A stretch of DNA of 64,000 nucleotides from Datura wrightii (GCA_035772735.1 JASDFA010000001.1:77526001-77590000); one strand, 5' to 3'; shown: positions 11,846 through 24,297, counted from the stretch's first letter. Notes: generated from the letters alone by a model not told the origin. Translations and numbers: made by a program.

Positions 11846-14216
11846 TGTCACGCCCCACTTTGGGAGGCATGACTGGCACCTAGTGTCACACTAGGCTCTG
11901 ACTGACCTAGCTGGGCTTATGCACGTCGGGTGCATGCCTGCAACTCAATTTAATAAAATGAGCTATATCTCGGCTATATCTGTAGCTGTGTCTGAGTCCG
12001 ATAGACTTTTGATAACTGCACCTTAGGTACCAGGCTTGACGAGGGTGTGATGCCGATACGGCATAGAGCTAGTAGGCCATCCATGGAATGGACTGTAATA
12101 TGGCCCTTGGGCCTCTGCATTATCTCTGGAGATGGCATATCGCTCCTTGGAGCGACGTCATATAGCGCCTGGCGGGTGATGACACAGCTAGTAACCCTGG
12201 GAAGGTCATAGAAGGCTCCTAAGTGAGGGCAACCCCACCCGAGGTGCTATACTGAGGTCTCAATCTAGCCACTCAAAAGGCGTATCTGGCCTTATGGGCC
12301 TAACACAACTACTGCTCAACCCTAGAATAATCTGTATAGCTGCTAGTAGGCATACCGCATGCACCTGTATCTGATCAGAGGATCCTGGTAGTGAATAGGG
12401 CGAGATATGGAGTGGCCTAACAATACTCTAAATGCCCTGGTCGGGCAACTATAACTCATAAGCAACTGTAGGGTCGCAGATGACCAATTACCTAGTTCTT
12501 TTACTTAGAACGACTGTAGGGCTGCTACTGACTGAACATGCTTTTGAGCGGTCGGCCCGTAATCCTCCACAGGTAGCTTACTGGCATTCTTAGCTTGAGG
12601 GTAATACCGTGCTAACATGGTTCTATTCCTTTAGACATTAACTGGGCCAGTTCAGATCTTATATGACTTTCCTTGAAAACCCTAACTTTGTAGATAAATT
12701 TATATGGATTTAGCCACTCACGGCAATCAGTGTCTGAGTATCATATTGGAGCAGGCTGTGGCGTAGGCCCTGCCTCTAACTGTTATTAAGGTCCCCTTTC
12801 TTAGAGTACCCTCGGATCTATTTGACCGGAACGACTGTGATGGCTTCCTGGGCGACCTTTATGACAAATACTAAATCAACTGGAACTGATAGTCACTGGT
12901 AGTAGCTAACTAAATGGTAGGTTGTCACTCAGTTCACTAGATAACCCTAGTGGCACTGACTTTAAAGTATGGCCATCCTATCTAAAATTTCTAGCCCTGG
13001 GGCGTGAGGGTACGCCAATGGCCTCTGGGCATGCTTTACTAACAAAACAGGTGCCCGAGTAATAGCTATACCACCTAGTTACGCCTATGTTGTTCAACGT
13101 ACTGACTCAGGCCCCATGGCTGTCCACAAGCTTCTAAGGTCTAAGCCTGACAATAAATATCCCACTCTACTAACACAATGAATTGGAGAACTGCGGAGTT
13201 TCTATGACGCTTCTAGCGTATGTCATACTTAACATGCTCCTTCCCGACAAGGGATACTGCGGTACGATCCATATATGTTTCCTGGCAGCTAACCACAACA
13301 TATATATATTCATAGTCTAGAGACAACAGCTGACCACAACATATCTAATCGAAATCTACTGATAGCAACTACTTGCAACTTATGGGACCATTATTTCCAT
13401 TCAAGAACGTAAGTCATATCACTATATGATGAAAATAACTTGCCGAAGGGATAAGCCTTAACATATCTTGAATGTTGATTTCTAATTTAACTGGCGAGGT
13501 TCAACTTGTAATCTACAGCTCTCTCTCCAACTGTAACCTTCAGGCTGAGAGAATAGGACTAATTTCAATATAAAATTTGGAGAACAATAATAACTTTCGA
13601 TAACTATATCAATTATAACTCAACTTCGAATAACTCGGTCGGAAACCTATAATTTTTTGAGAGTTCAGAAGGGAGAAGTGCTTACCTAATGTTTGTGACC
13701 GTTTAGAAATCAATTTGGAGCAATTTTGATAACTTTTGCTTGGCGGAGTTCCCATTTGTCGAGCGTATTTTGAGAAAATAACTCTGTAGAAATGCTCCCT
13801 GCAGGCTTAGAACTCGATACCTGAAGTTAATTTAAGTTTGGACGGCATTTTGTAACGTAATCGGAAGAAAAACCAAAGAGATTTGCATCACTTTTCACTT
13901 CTGGCCAAGGGGTTCTCTATCAAATGAGGGGAAATTAAACAAAGGGTCTATATATACTTGCCTAGGCGGTGGACTGGGGGCACCTCATGCCAGCCATCGC
14001 GGCAACCCAATGTGGCATCGCGCCCCTCAAGGCGGCAGCGGGCCTGGCACGCTGCGCTAACCAGTGCGCTACTGGCTGGCGCATCGCGCTAGCTCTGTGC
14101 ACGCTGGTACCATCCGACCCTGCTTCCGAGGGTTTTTCTATACGCTTCACGCTCTCTTTATTCATCACAAATTCATGCATACGCCTACTAACCGATGGCA
14201 TTTTAGGGGTGTAACA
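11846..14216 (-). repeat. E2 5' LTR, complete
   Basis: The ends are TGTCACGCCCC at 11846 and GGGGTGTAACA at 14216, giving 2371 bp with TG...CA termini. A TATA-like run (plus-strand TCTATATATAC at 13947-13957) lies beside a GC-rich block at 13965-14120, matching the promoter layout of E1 and E3 in the opposite orientation. The equivalent TATA of the other copy near 8806 is weaker. Confidence 0.9.
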
Positions 14217-16557
14217 TATAGTCCTTATTTTAGTATTTCCCAATAAATCCCATCGTTTGTTAGTGTATTTATCCTTTCTTTGGATATTAATTCATGGATG
14301 GAACTGGATGATTTTCTGGATTTAAATCCTATTGGCTTTGAGTAAACTAATTTTGTGATAAAACTTCATATTTTGTCTCAAGGGCTCGGGGTTGAGTTTT
14401 TAGTTGACTTTTTTGGACCGATTAATTCATATATCAATATAGGATTCTATGGACTCTTATGCTCATGTAAATTATGTATTTGAATAAATTGAGATTGTTT
14501 GGAGGCTTTAAAGAAGGGCAAGTCCATGAGTTTTAGGACTTTGAACCTGAGAAAAGTTGAGATTTGTAGACTCTAATTGGAGTATGTTTTAGTGCGTTAA
14601 ATAATTTATAATTGTAAGGGTAATGGGATCCCATACTCGTGAGGTGACGAGCACTTGTGAATGTACCGGTCCATGCCTTTTGGTATTAATGATTTGTGTG
14701 ACTGATTGGTGTTATCAATTTGTTCTGAAGCATGTTTTAGTTTAAATGAAAGATAGTAATCGTCATTAACTGATTGTGCAAACATTACTCCCAATATATG
14801 TTATACTATATGGATGAGTCGCTTTGATGTAATTATCTTAATAAAGTATATGTCGTGTGTGCATATGAATTTTGTTCTCCTATATGATATCTCATACATA
14901 TTACTCTTGATGATTGATATGGTTATGCCTGAGGGAAAATGGCTCCGGGCGGAGTAATGTAAATTTGAGGGCAATAGTTTCGAGCGAGTATTGATTATAA
15001 GTTGAGAGTATGTTGAGACTGCCCGCACTTGCATGTGGAGATCATTTGTGCTGGGTATGTGGATCTCGCGAGTCCCCCATGGGTCACGAATACTTACTAT
15101 AGGAGTGTGTTATACTAGTTGCATTGGTCATTACAATTTATTCATTATTTTCTAATCTTGTTGAGGTTGTTGAGCATATTATTGAGTTCTGAGTTGAATC
15201 ATGCTATTTGTTCTAGTTGTTTATTTCTAAGATTTAGCTAAATTATGGAGTACTCTCTTGTTTTCTTTTGAGTTTATGTATTAATATCGGTTGAGTATAA
15301 CACCAGTTAAAGTTAGAAGTAAGTGCTTTCAAGGATCAGCCCTCGCTATTACTTCAAGTTAGGGTCAATCAATGATCTTTGTTCAATACATGTTGATTCT
15401 CGTACTCATACTACAGTACAGTTGTTGAACCATTTTTGTGTGCATAATCTGACCTATGTACTAGTGAGCACGTGAACTCATTAATCATGGAGGTTGTTAG
15501 TTAAAACATTTGGGGTGAGCTATTTGGCTAATCCACGACACCGAACTCCACTCTTTCTTTATTATTTATGGCTTTTCATTTTGACACAATTGTATTGTGC
15601 TTCATTCCACTATATATTGGGATTTAGAAGCACTTGTGCTTGTTACATAAGATCTCAGAGTGTTCTTTTAGATTCACATGTTTATAAGAGTAACACTCAA
15701 CTTATGGCTTCCATATGGTTCTCATTTTACTTTCCATTCATTAATAGATTATATGTTTAAATTGACTTAAGATTTGCCTACTAGGTTAGGAATAGGTGCC
15801 AATACGACTAATTAATATTTGGGTCGTGATAATTTGTGAACAATGTAACACAATAAACAACATGATAACAGCGCCAAAGCTTTGGTCCACTTGACAAAAC
15901 TTGTGACCAAGGCAAAATTTGCCCATTTGAAGAACTTGTGGATAATTTAACAAAATAAGTAGAATAAAGATAGTACCGTATTTTGTCCCACCTGACGAAA
16001 TTTTGAACAAGCATAACATTTTCATTCTTCCGAGAGTAGCACCCAGGCTACTTTTGCAAAACTTCCTTAAACAGGAATAGATGTAAAACTGTGGCATCAG
16101 ATCCTATTTGGGCACATTGCCACGTTCCACCATCCATGGAAAATCTTTATGTTGGTGGATAGTTAAGTTTGAATTAACAAAATGCATGATATTGATGATT
16201 TATTAGTCTAGAGATTGGCATTAACTGAAAAGGCCAAGAAATCAATAATACTTGAGAATTGAACTGGAGACATTTGCAACCACAAGCTAAGTCTCCTTTG
16301 ACTTAGGCTGCATGCTATTTTTACACTAAAAGAGTTGTCACTCAATGCTTCCTCAGCAGCTTCAAAAAAGAGATGTTCTAAAGCTGTGTAAATGACTTTG
16401 AATGTATTTAAGTTTTGACAATGGGAGGAGGAGAGTATTAAGCAGTGGCAAGCCAACAGATAGCAAATTCTTTACGAGTTACGACAATGAGTAGGAAATG
16501 CAATACTATTATATGGAAAATGTACTTGCGGAGTAACTTTTTCCTAGAAATTGAAGG
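14217..16557. other. Intergenic, no gene recognised
   Basis: This is AT-rich sequence between E2 and C3. The stretch 14930-15110, with phrases such as CTCGCGAGTCCCCCATGGGTC, looks like an old gypsy-type LTR fragment, but no paired end is visible. Open frames here (for example 15494-15760 and 15786-16097) have no recognisable domain and look incidental. Confidence 0.5.
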
Positions 16558-17980
16558 TGTTGAATACAGGAATACGCAGCGAAAGCAAATAATCAGGATC
16601 ATACTTGCATGTAATAATGACAACACATAAACATAGATTTTAATCAAACATAAAATTGATACTTATCTCTTGAAGTGTGACCACGAATCAAACCTCTTGA
16701 AGTTATTGCACGAATCGTCCAATGCGTTCTCTGGGTCTGCGATATTCTGTTATAGCCTCAAAAATCTCCTACTAGTGAATACTTATGTAGGCAAGTACTG
16801 CTTCTCAGAAAGGTCATATTCCATGGAGGAAGAGGGTCCTATCTATAATCATGTTTTAGGGGGTAAAATCCTAGTCCCAAAACGTATAGAATTCTTTCTC
16901 TCCAATTAATTGTACACATTTTTGGGTTATAACCAAACCCAAAACATGTTCATTTTTCTTCTAGAATATCAGTTTATTTTTACCAAAATCTGTAGGATTT
17001 AGTGCTTCTGGAAAACCGATTTCTTTTTTTCCAAATTCATTAATTAATTATGCATAGCAGGGACCACAAATTTAATTAGTGAGACTTCCAATTATCGAAT
17101 TAATTCGCAAAATGAATAAATTAACCTACCATGATAAATTACAGACTTATTTCATTAAAAACCCGTACTTCCACTCCTTGGTATAATTTTAAAATTGTTC
17201 ATTAAATCTTATTTAATTCCTCATGTTAAGATTACAGATATCAATCAATCGAATTAAATTTCTGACTGTTTAATTCATTGATTAATTTAATCCTTTATTT
17301 ATACGCTTAACTTATTTCATGTGATGGATACAAAATCCACACGCAAGGTTTTCACATAAAAACTTCAAACAGCCATAAAGAGGTATAATCAATCTCAAGA
17401 TCGAGATATGGATTCCATCAACTAATTATTATTTCATAAATGTCATTTATTATCATCCAACCTATCGAAAATATTTTAATTCACAAGTTTTACCCTTTTG
17501 ATAGATCAAGATAACAAACAAATTACATTGATCATAATAATTATATCAAGATTAAGATTATAAGTACATTTAATGCTCTAGAGAAATTGTTTCATAAAAT
17601 TTAGAACACAAACAATTATCTCTCTTTGGTTCGTTCATTACACATGAAGTGTACTAGTACAAGATGACCATTCCTATAATCAAGAATAAATTATCTTTAA
17701 TCTTGTGCTACAATCATATCGATAGATTTGTCCAATTCTTTTCATCTTAGATTGTGAACATATATAAATTGTATACTTATAATAACCAACTATTTAATCT
17801 TTCGTGTATAAGCTAAACTCTACACACTAAATCATCTAATATATAAGTAAACGACACATCGACAAATATATGATCTCTTTACATTTTTTAAAATTGAATA
17901 AATAATTATCTATAATAAATACTATATCTAAACACATGGTTAATAGTATAAACTCATGGTTAATAGTATATATCACAACA
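16558..17980 (-). repeat. C3 3' LTR
   Basis: It begins TGTTGAATACAGG and ends ATCACAACA, so the termini TGTTG...CAACA are inverted. It is about 1423 bp and aligns with 28305-28681 plus 33984-35011. The next bases read on the minus strand as AGTAGGAGAT, a slightly decayed polypurine tract of the kind that precedes copia LTRs. Confidence 0.85.
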
Positions 17981-18090
17981 ATCTCCTACTTAGACTTTTA
18001 ACCGTGATAATTGTTAAAATATACCATATCTAAACACATGATTAATGATATATACTCCAATAATTTCCCACTTAGACTCTTAGCATGCAT
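17981..18090 (-). repeat. Duplicated PPT/LTR edge of C3
   Basis: The sequence around the LTR edge occurs twice in tandem. One copy is at about 17925-18010, with ATCTCCTACTTAGACTTTTA. A second is at about 18015-18090, with ATTTCCCACTTAGACTCTTA. Each copy carries a polypurine tract on the minus strand. This may be a local duplication or a trace of two element ends. Confidence 0.6.
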
Positions 18091-18129
18091 TTAACTTTTA
18101 TAGACATTGTTTTAAACACGACTATCAAA

Positions 18130-19330
18130 AATTTTAGCCAATAAGCTCTTTGCAAAAAGAATTTGCCAAGTTATTTTTTAATGCAACTTTGCCTAATAAT
18201 AATTCATCGTAACTGATAGGTTTTGTACTAGTATCTTCAGGGATTCTGTCATGAAACTCTTCTAAGAGTATATACCGAACCGATCTAGATTATTCTTGAG
18301 TCTTAATATTTGTTTTCATTACCTTCAGTATTGAAATATTAACGACCTCATATAGTGTTATTTTCTCAACATCACTCCCACTACTTTGAGGTAGTGAATT
18401 TCCTTACGTCCATCAATGTTTCTCCCGCTACTTGAATGCAATAGAAAGTCAATTTTGACTTCTCGATTAGATGTTCTTGAACTTCTAAATTTTTCAGATG
18501 ACTCATTTGTTATTTCTTTGGTTAGTTCCTGTAGAACTAGTTTACTTCTAGGAACATAGTTTATTAAATGGTTCTTTTCTAGAAATTTTGCATTTGTATT
18601 AACAATTATATTATTTTCTTTAAGATAATAAAATAAGTGTCCTTTCATTTTCTTTGCATATCCAATAAACACTCACATATTCATTCTTAATTTCAACTTA
18701 TAATTATCTGTTTTCTCTTTTAATATATGTGCTAGACAACTCCATATACGAAAATGTCATAGAATGGGCTTATGTCCAATACACTGTTCTATAAGTGTCA
18801 AAGGTACTGACTTGGAATTAAATTAAGAATATAATTTGAGTTTTTAAGAAATATTCCAAGATGAAAAAAGCAAAAACGAATAAGTCAATCATTAATCTTA
18901 TCATCTCCATAATAGTCCTATTTCTTTCCTCTTCTACAAAACTATTGAGACTACCTAATGTAGACAGTTGCATTGCAATCTCTCTATCTGATAAGTGATT
19001 AATGAACTCTCCAAAGAGGTACTCACCACTATGATCAAATCGCAGTGACTTAATATATTTTTCATGACACTTTTTTATCCGCCTTAAATACCTTGACTAT
19101 TTCAAAGCATTCAAATTTACAGAACATCAAATAAATATATTCATATCCTGAGTAATCTTTTGTGAGTGAGACAGAATACTCAAAATCACCTCTTTCCTAG
19201 ATGTTCATTTGACCATACAAATCGAAATGGATTAATTTAAACTTATCTCTAGCTTTATTTTCTTTTAAAGGGAATATATTTTAGTTCATTTTTTTCTTCT
19301 AAACAGGACTCAAAAGTTGGTAGTATCTTC
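18130..19330 (-). pseudogene. C3 pol remnant: RNase H end, linker and integrase core
   Basis: On the minus strand, integrase core blocks lie near 18870-19080: R-F-D-H-S-G-E-Y (catalytic Asp present) and V-E-E-E-R-N-R-T-I-M-E-M (catalytic Glu present). The open stretch 18358-18672 matches the post-integrase copia segment G-Y-x-K-x-x-K-G-H-L-F-Y followed by V-N-T-N-A-K-F-L-E. Near 18140-18190, K-N-N-L-A-N-S-F-C-K resembles the RNase H C-terminus (usual form x-D-N-L-A-D-x-x-T-K). RT and most of RNase H are absent between 18190 and 18358, so this copy has an internal deletion. Confidence 0.75.
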
Positions 19331-21314
19331 ACTTTCAATGAACCTTTTAGTCCATCCTTTAACCAACCTCGAAGTCCTATTCAAAATAACTAACTTAAAA
19401 GCTAGTGGACCAGATAAGTTTTATTCAATATTAAAGAATATTTCTTATGGGACAGATTAATACTATTCAGTCAAGAGAGATACTAATGATAAAGAATCCA
19501 CGCATTTATATACTACAAGGGATAAAAAGTTTATCAAATTCAATAACACAAAAGTCTTAAGAAGAATAAATAAACTGAATATCCATCTCTGAATTGTTTA
19601 GAAACTAAAATTAAATTCTTTCTAATAAAAGGTACATATACAATGCATTCTGTAAACTAATGTCCCATCTTTGACAAAACAAAAAAAAAATTATATTCTA
19701 GTAAGTGGACTGTATAAAGTCTATTTAGAATTTTAGATATAACATATTAAATAGATTATAATAAGTTGATAGCCTGAATAATTAAATTCGGACCGTATTC
19801 ATCAATATACATACATACATGCATCTGAATAGTAAATTTCTATGAGAAACCCATGCAATGTATATAAATTATGCACGTTAATACAATTCAAAAAGGAAAA
19901 AAAATGACTCAAATGGAGTTGTAAATTGTTACTTTTAATCAATTGTATATAATTATTGAACACTAGTTCCATTGATCCAACATGTAACTCAGACGGAGAG
20001 TTAATACAAATTATCAACTAGTGATTTTACCTAGTGACAACCCATAATAAATTTATCCAATATGGAGAAAGACCTAAAGTCAATGTGTAAATTTATTATC
20101 TCACTTGCAATATGAATTAATATCGATCACCACTTTATGTGTCTCTGTTAATATTTTAAAACTGACCTAGCATATAAAATCAAGTGGAGAGTAAAAATAT
20201 TCTATCAATTACTAAAAATTTTACCTAGTGAACTTGTAATAAATTTATCTGATATGAAAAAAGACTTAAAGACAATGTGTACATTTATTATCTCGCTTGT
20301 AATTAATAGTGGATACCATAGAGATAATTTCTATTACAACTTGATCATCACCAGTTATACATGGTGCATTGACAATATCAATGACTTAAATAAATAAATC
20401 ATTTGATGAAAGCTCTTTGTCAATCATAATTCTTAATCCATGAATAATATTATTTCACATGAAAGTAAAATAAAAATCTTCAATGATCCTAAATAAAAAG
20501 ATTACTTTAGCAGAAATTATTTATTAATCATGAATTCTTATTCAGATAATATAACATGCATGTGAAATAAATTAAAGTAATGTATTATTGAATATTAAAA
20601 TTCAAAACATACCCACACATATATACTATGCATCTTGAATGGTAAATTTCGATGGGAAAAGAAACTATTCATGCAACATATGTGACATCAGATTATTCAC
20701 TCTAATAAATTAAAAATTAAAGCTAACTCAGATGGAGAGTATATTATCAATTTAAGCCAAGTGAATATTATTATTACTATACTTAGTTCTATTGATCCAA
20801 CATGTAATTCAGATGGAGAGTTAATACAAGTTATCAACAACAAGAGACTAAAAACACAGTAGTTGACCATAATGAATCTATCCGACAGGGAAGAAGAACA
20901 ATGTCAGCATGCAAACTCATTTCATTACTGTTATATATCAATGGACACCATAGAGACTTGAATCCTACCACTATTGGTTGAAAGAAAATAATTTTTTCTT
21001 AATTTTTAATTTTTCAAACAATGAAAAAACATTCAAAACACCATCTAAATGATTCCAAACAACCAAAATTTACGTGATTCATTGCATTGCAGTGAGTATC
21101 GCTTACTGGGTCATTTCTGATGAACCTTCCGAATTTCAGGTCAATCAAAGTTCTTAAAATTTTTGATCTCCAAATCTATGTCCAAATTCGAAAAACAACC
21201 AATTCAGGAGATTTAATGGAAAAATAATTTAATCTATATTCTTATCATATATCAATTCATGTGTAATCACATTTCAGATTTAAATAAATAAATTGACATA
21301 AAGAATAGTGTTTT
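19331..21314 (-). other. C3 interior (gag side), non-coding remnant with repeats
   Basis: AT-rich sequence upstream of the integrase on the minus strand. Three diverged copies of a roughly 150-bp unit occur at about 19980-20130, 20165-20325 and 20800-20960. They share GGAGAGTTAATACAA and ATTATCTC / ACCATAGAGA phrases. A further shared segment links 21080-21250 with 25255-25400 across the C2 insertion. No gag domain is readable. Confidence 0.55.
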
Positions 21315-21542
21315 TGTTATAAACATATTTGTGTTGTAGTGAATGTCTATAAAGGTATTTGTATTATACTGGATACATGTGTTTATATCATTGTCAAAGT
21401 CTATCTTTTGGAGAAAAGTTAGGAGAAATTATCCCTATAAATAGAGAGGTTCTCTTTCATTGTATTTGATCCCCATCAAGAGAAATAAGAACTTCTCTCT
21501 TTCTCTATAATATTCTTGTTCTTTCTTTATTATTTTATAACA
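21315..21542 (+). repeat. C2 5' LTR
   Basis: Starts TGTTATAAAC and ends TTTTATAACA. It carries the promoter-like CTATAAATAGAGAGG near 21438. It differs from the 3' LTR at only about five positions by eye, so C2 is much younger than C3. Confidence 0.92.
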
Positions 21543-21544
21543 CG

Positions 21545-21557
21545 TTATCAGCACGAG
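21545..21557 (+). promoter_or_regulatory. C2 primer binding site
   Basis: TTATCAGCACGAG lies two bases after the LTR. I recognise this as a recurrent plant copia primer site, distinct from the TGGTATCAGAG type. The tRNA partner is not assigned here. Confidence 0.7.
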
Positions 21558-21734
21558 TCTCTGTCTTGAGCACTCACTTTGAAAGATCTGAGGTAAGAAA
21601 AATCGAAGTTTTCTTAGAAAGATGAAGGTTAGTATTTCTTGATATTTATGTATTTACTAATAACAATATCGATTTTGTATATGAACTTGAGGAACGACTT
21701 ATTGATTCACTTGGCAATTCATGCCTCATAATTG

Positions 21735-21862
21735 TTCCAGAAGAACAATATTGTGAAAAATATATTTGTTCTAGAAGAACAATATTGTGAAAATATATTT
21801 GTTCCAGCAGAACAATATTGTGAAAATATATTTGTTCCAGCAGAATAATATTGTGAAAATAT
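21735..21862 (+). repeat. C2 leader tandem repeat, about 33-bp unit x4
   Basis: Four head-to-tail copies carry AACAATATTGTGAAAA followed by ATATTTGTTC. They lie in the untranslated leader between the primer site and gag. The AATATTGTGAAAATATATTT core is itself partly self-complementary. An antisense open frame at 21646-21876 is a by-product of this repeat. Confidence 0.85.
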
Positions 21863-22003
21863 GTAAGAGAAATCATCTATGTTATATGCATACCTCGATT
21901 TGCTCCCGAAGTAGCAATATCTTAAAAGAGGTTTTAAGCTATCATACCTTATGTAGTTAAGACATATTTAGATGATCATGTTCCATTCCTGAAGAATGAG
22001 AAA

Positions 22004-22458
22004 TTGAGAACTTTTGATAAATGTTACAAATATAGATCTAATACAGATCTAGTCCCTGAAGTGAAATCAAAGCATCAAAAATCCATATGGATGCAATGGG
22101 TCTTGGAGACACCATTAAAAGTGAAAACAAAGCATCAAAAATCCATATGGATGCAATGGGTCTTGGAGACACCATTAAAAGTGAAAACAAAGCATCAAAT
22201 CAAGATCGTGCTAAGGCTATGATATTCTTGCGTCATCATCTTGACGAAATTCTTAAAACTGAATATCTCACGATTAAGGATCCACTTGTTTTTTGGAATA
22301 GCCTAAAAGAAAGGTATGACCACCTGAAGATGGTCATCCACCCAAAGGCACGATATGATTGGATCCATCAAGACTATAAGTTTGTTCATGAGTATAGCTC
22401 ATCAACATTCAAAATTGTTTCAAAGTTGAAACTATGTGGAGAAACTATTTTGATATGA
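22004..22458 (+). pseudogene. C2 gag fragment
   Basis: This is a copia gag of the UBN2 type. The readable core is F-L-R-H-H-L-D-E-I-L-K-T-E-Y-L followed by P-L-V-F-W-N-S-L-K-E-R-Y-D-H (about 22230-22330). The open frame ends at 22458 after S-K-L-K-L-C-G-E-T-I, well short of a full gag, and no zinc knuckle follows. A perfect in-frame 20-codon duplication precedes the core. The upstream part in the other frame (22004-22222) belongs to the same gene, so one frame change separates the two parts. Confidence 0.8.
22081..22200 (+). repeat. 60-bp tandem duplication inside C2 gag
   Basis: Positions 22081-22140 and 22141-22200 are identical except for the last base. The unit is 20 codons, so the frame is kept. 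A partial third unit precedes it near 22070. Confidence 0.95.
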
Positions 22459-22689
22459 TTGAATATGTGGTAGTATACAAAATTAATTGAGAGCTCCGGA
22501 AGAGCTAATGTATTACTACCTGAAGGAATGAAATTGTTGTAGTAAGTCTCAAAAGGAAACTTATAAGTTTCAAGGACATTGAAAAAAAATTGAGACTATA
22601 AATTATGGGAAGATCTAATATCTTCATGCTACTACAATTGAAGCGGGTTATATATATTTATGTAAAAGATTACCCACCGGTTTTTTATT

Positions 22690-24297
22690 TGTAGTACATA
22701 AATATGGGTATGATGATGAAATCACATACGAAAGTAAACTAGAAGTTTACTGAAATAAGTTGGCATAACCGATTGGCCATCCCGGTTCAAATGTGATGCA
22801 AAAATAATTGAGAATTCACGTGGCTATATGTTGAAGAAATAAAAGATTCTTCAAGAATTCTCTTGTGTTGCTTGTTCTCATGATAGAATGATCTTGATCA
22901 GCTAAGATTGGAATTATATTCCCTGAAATTTTGGAACATATAAAAGGGTGAATATGGGCCCATTCACCTACCATGTGAACTGTTTGCTAATAGATGCATC
23001 TATGCAATGGTCACATGTGTTTTGATATTAACTTGCAATTGATTTTTGTAAGGTTGTTGCTCGAATTATTAAATTAAGAGCATAGTTTCAAATTATAAAA
23101 TCATGTTGATAATGCTGATTCATATCTATGTTGGTTTAGCAAAAATTGTATGCCTCCAATTATAGCTAAATCATTGGTTATGAGAATAAAACTCCCAAAT
23201 AAAATTTGGTTTGAGATATGTTTATTTAACATATAGCAACACTTGAATGCATCAAGCCAATAAGGTTCCCCTATCACAAATTGGTTCAGGGTCAGGAACC
23301 AAATAATTCCATCTAAAATTTGAATGTGCAATATATGATTCAATTGCCCCATCACAACGCACAAAGATGGGTCCCCAAATGAGCTTGGGGAGTAAATGTT
23401 AGTTTTTCTAACATTAGGGGGAGAAGTGATTAGCAACTGAAAATTGAGTGTGGGATGAATTATCTAGATCCTCCGAAAAAAGAAAAAGTGAACTTAAAGT
23501 TCAATAGATAATTCACTTGCAAAATATTGCAAATCAATTGCCAGATATATTTGCTAACTCTATTTTATAATTCAGTTGCAAATGCTCCAATAAAAGTCCT
23601 TGAAGGACAGAGTCTATGAGACGCCTGAAGCGTGATAGACCAAACGGTTTCAAATATAGAACTTCTTGAAGAAGGAGAGGAGCAAGTGATTAAGATGGTC
23701 ATAATGATGAGGCAAGTGCTTTGAGAAAGCATTACGACATAACACTTCATAAAACCTTGGCAAAGGTTCAGGTACCTGAAAATGACAAAAAATGAAGAGA
23801 TCTCAATAAGTTATGTCGCATTGGAACTGATTGTCGACGATATTTTTGATAAAATATAGTGCGCAATATTGTAAAAGATTGTGAGGATCTGAATTCTACA
23901 TCTATTAAAGCATGTTGATGTAGAAATAATTATCAAGTGAAATGATGCGTATTGATAAGCATAAAGCTTATTGGACCTGTGGTCCAGACACTAGAAGATG
24001 TCACGCATTTAAATACTAATTAATATTATCACTTGACAAAATTTGTACGAAAATCATGAAGGATTCGAAATGTCTGAAGCATTTACAAGTTTCTTTAAAC
24101 TTGTTCATAATTCTTATATGAGGAAATCCTTGGTCCTGAAGTACCATATCTTAGTGTGATTGATGCACTAATATATCTTGCTAATACTACCAGACATAAC
24201 ATTTGGTTAATTTGTTAGCAAGTCCCGATTTTATTGGTTATGCTGATGCTGGGTATTTATCTGACCCACACATAAGGCTCGATCTCAAACTGGCTAC
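22690..24297 (+). pseudogene. C2 integrase C-terminus and pol remnant
   Basis: Scattered plus-strand blocks match copia pol. At 23150-23220 there is P-P-I-I-A-K-S-L-V-M-R followed by L-P-N-K-I-W. At 23320-23400 there is P-I-T-T-H-K-D-G-S-P-N-E-L-G, the integrase tail. Near 23580-23650, N-A-P-I-x-V-L-E-G-Q and an R-P-N-G segment come from the linker to RT. Near 24150-24200, I-D-A-L-I-Y-L-A-N-T-T-R comes from the RT/RNase H boundary, and near 24238-24270 there is G-Y-A-D-A-G-Y-L-S-D-P. The RT palm is missing. Frames change repeatedly. Confidence 0.7.

Larger units (their letters stand above)
7179..14216 (-). mobile_element. E2: minus-strand Ty3/gypsy element split by E1
   Basis: A complete LTR at 11846-14216 and a truncated LTR at 7179-9048 are in the same (minus) orientation. 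They flank an interior with a primer site at its high end and a polypurine tract at its low end. The missing roughly 480 bp of the 3' LTR should lie to the left of the window, beyond E1's 5' end, because E1 interrupts that LTR. The interior has lost nearly all readable coding sequence except the integrase tail and chromodomain. The five bases after 14216 are TATAG. The matching duplication would be outside the window. Confidence 0.87.

Noticed and set aside
21646..21876. Antisense open frame with repeated F-H-N-I-V-L-L-E-Q-I-Y
   Set aside because: It is the complement of the 33-bp leader repeat in C2. The peptide repeat follows from the DNA repeat and no family matches.
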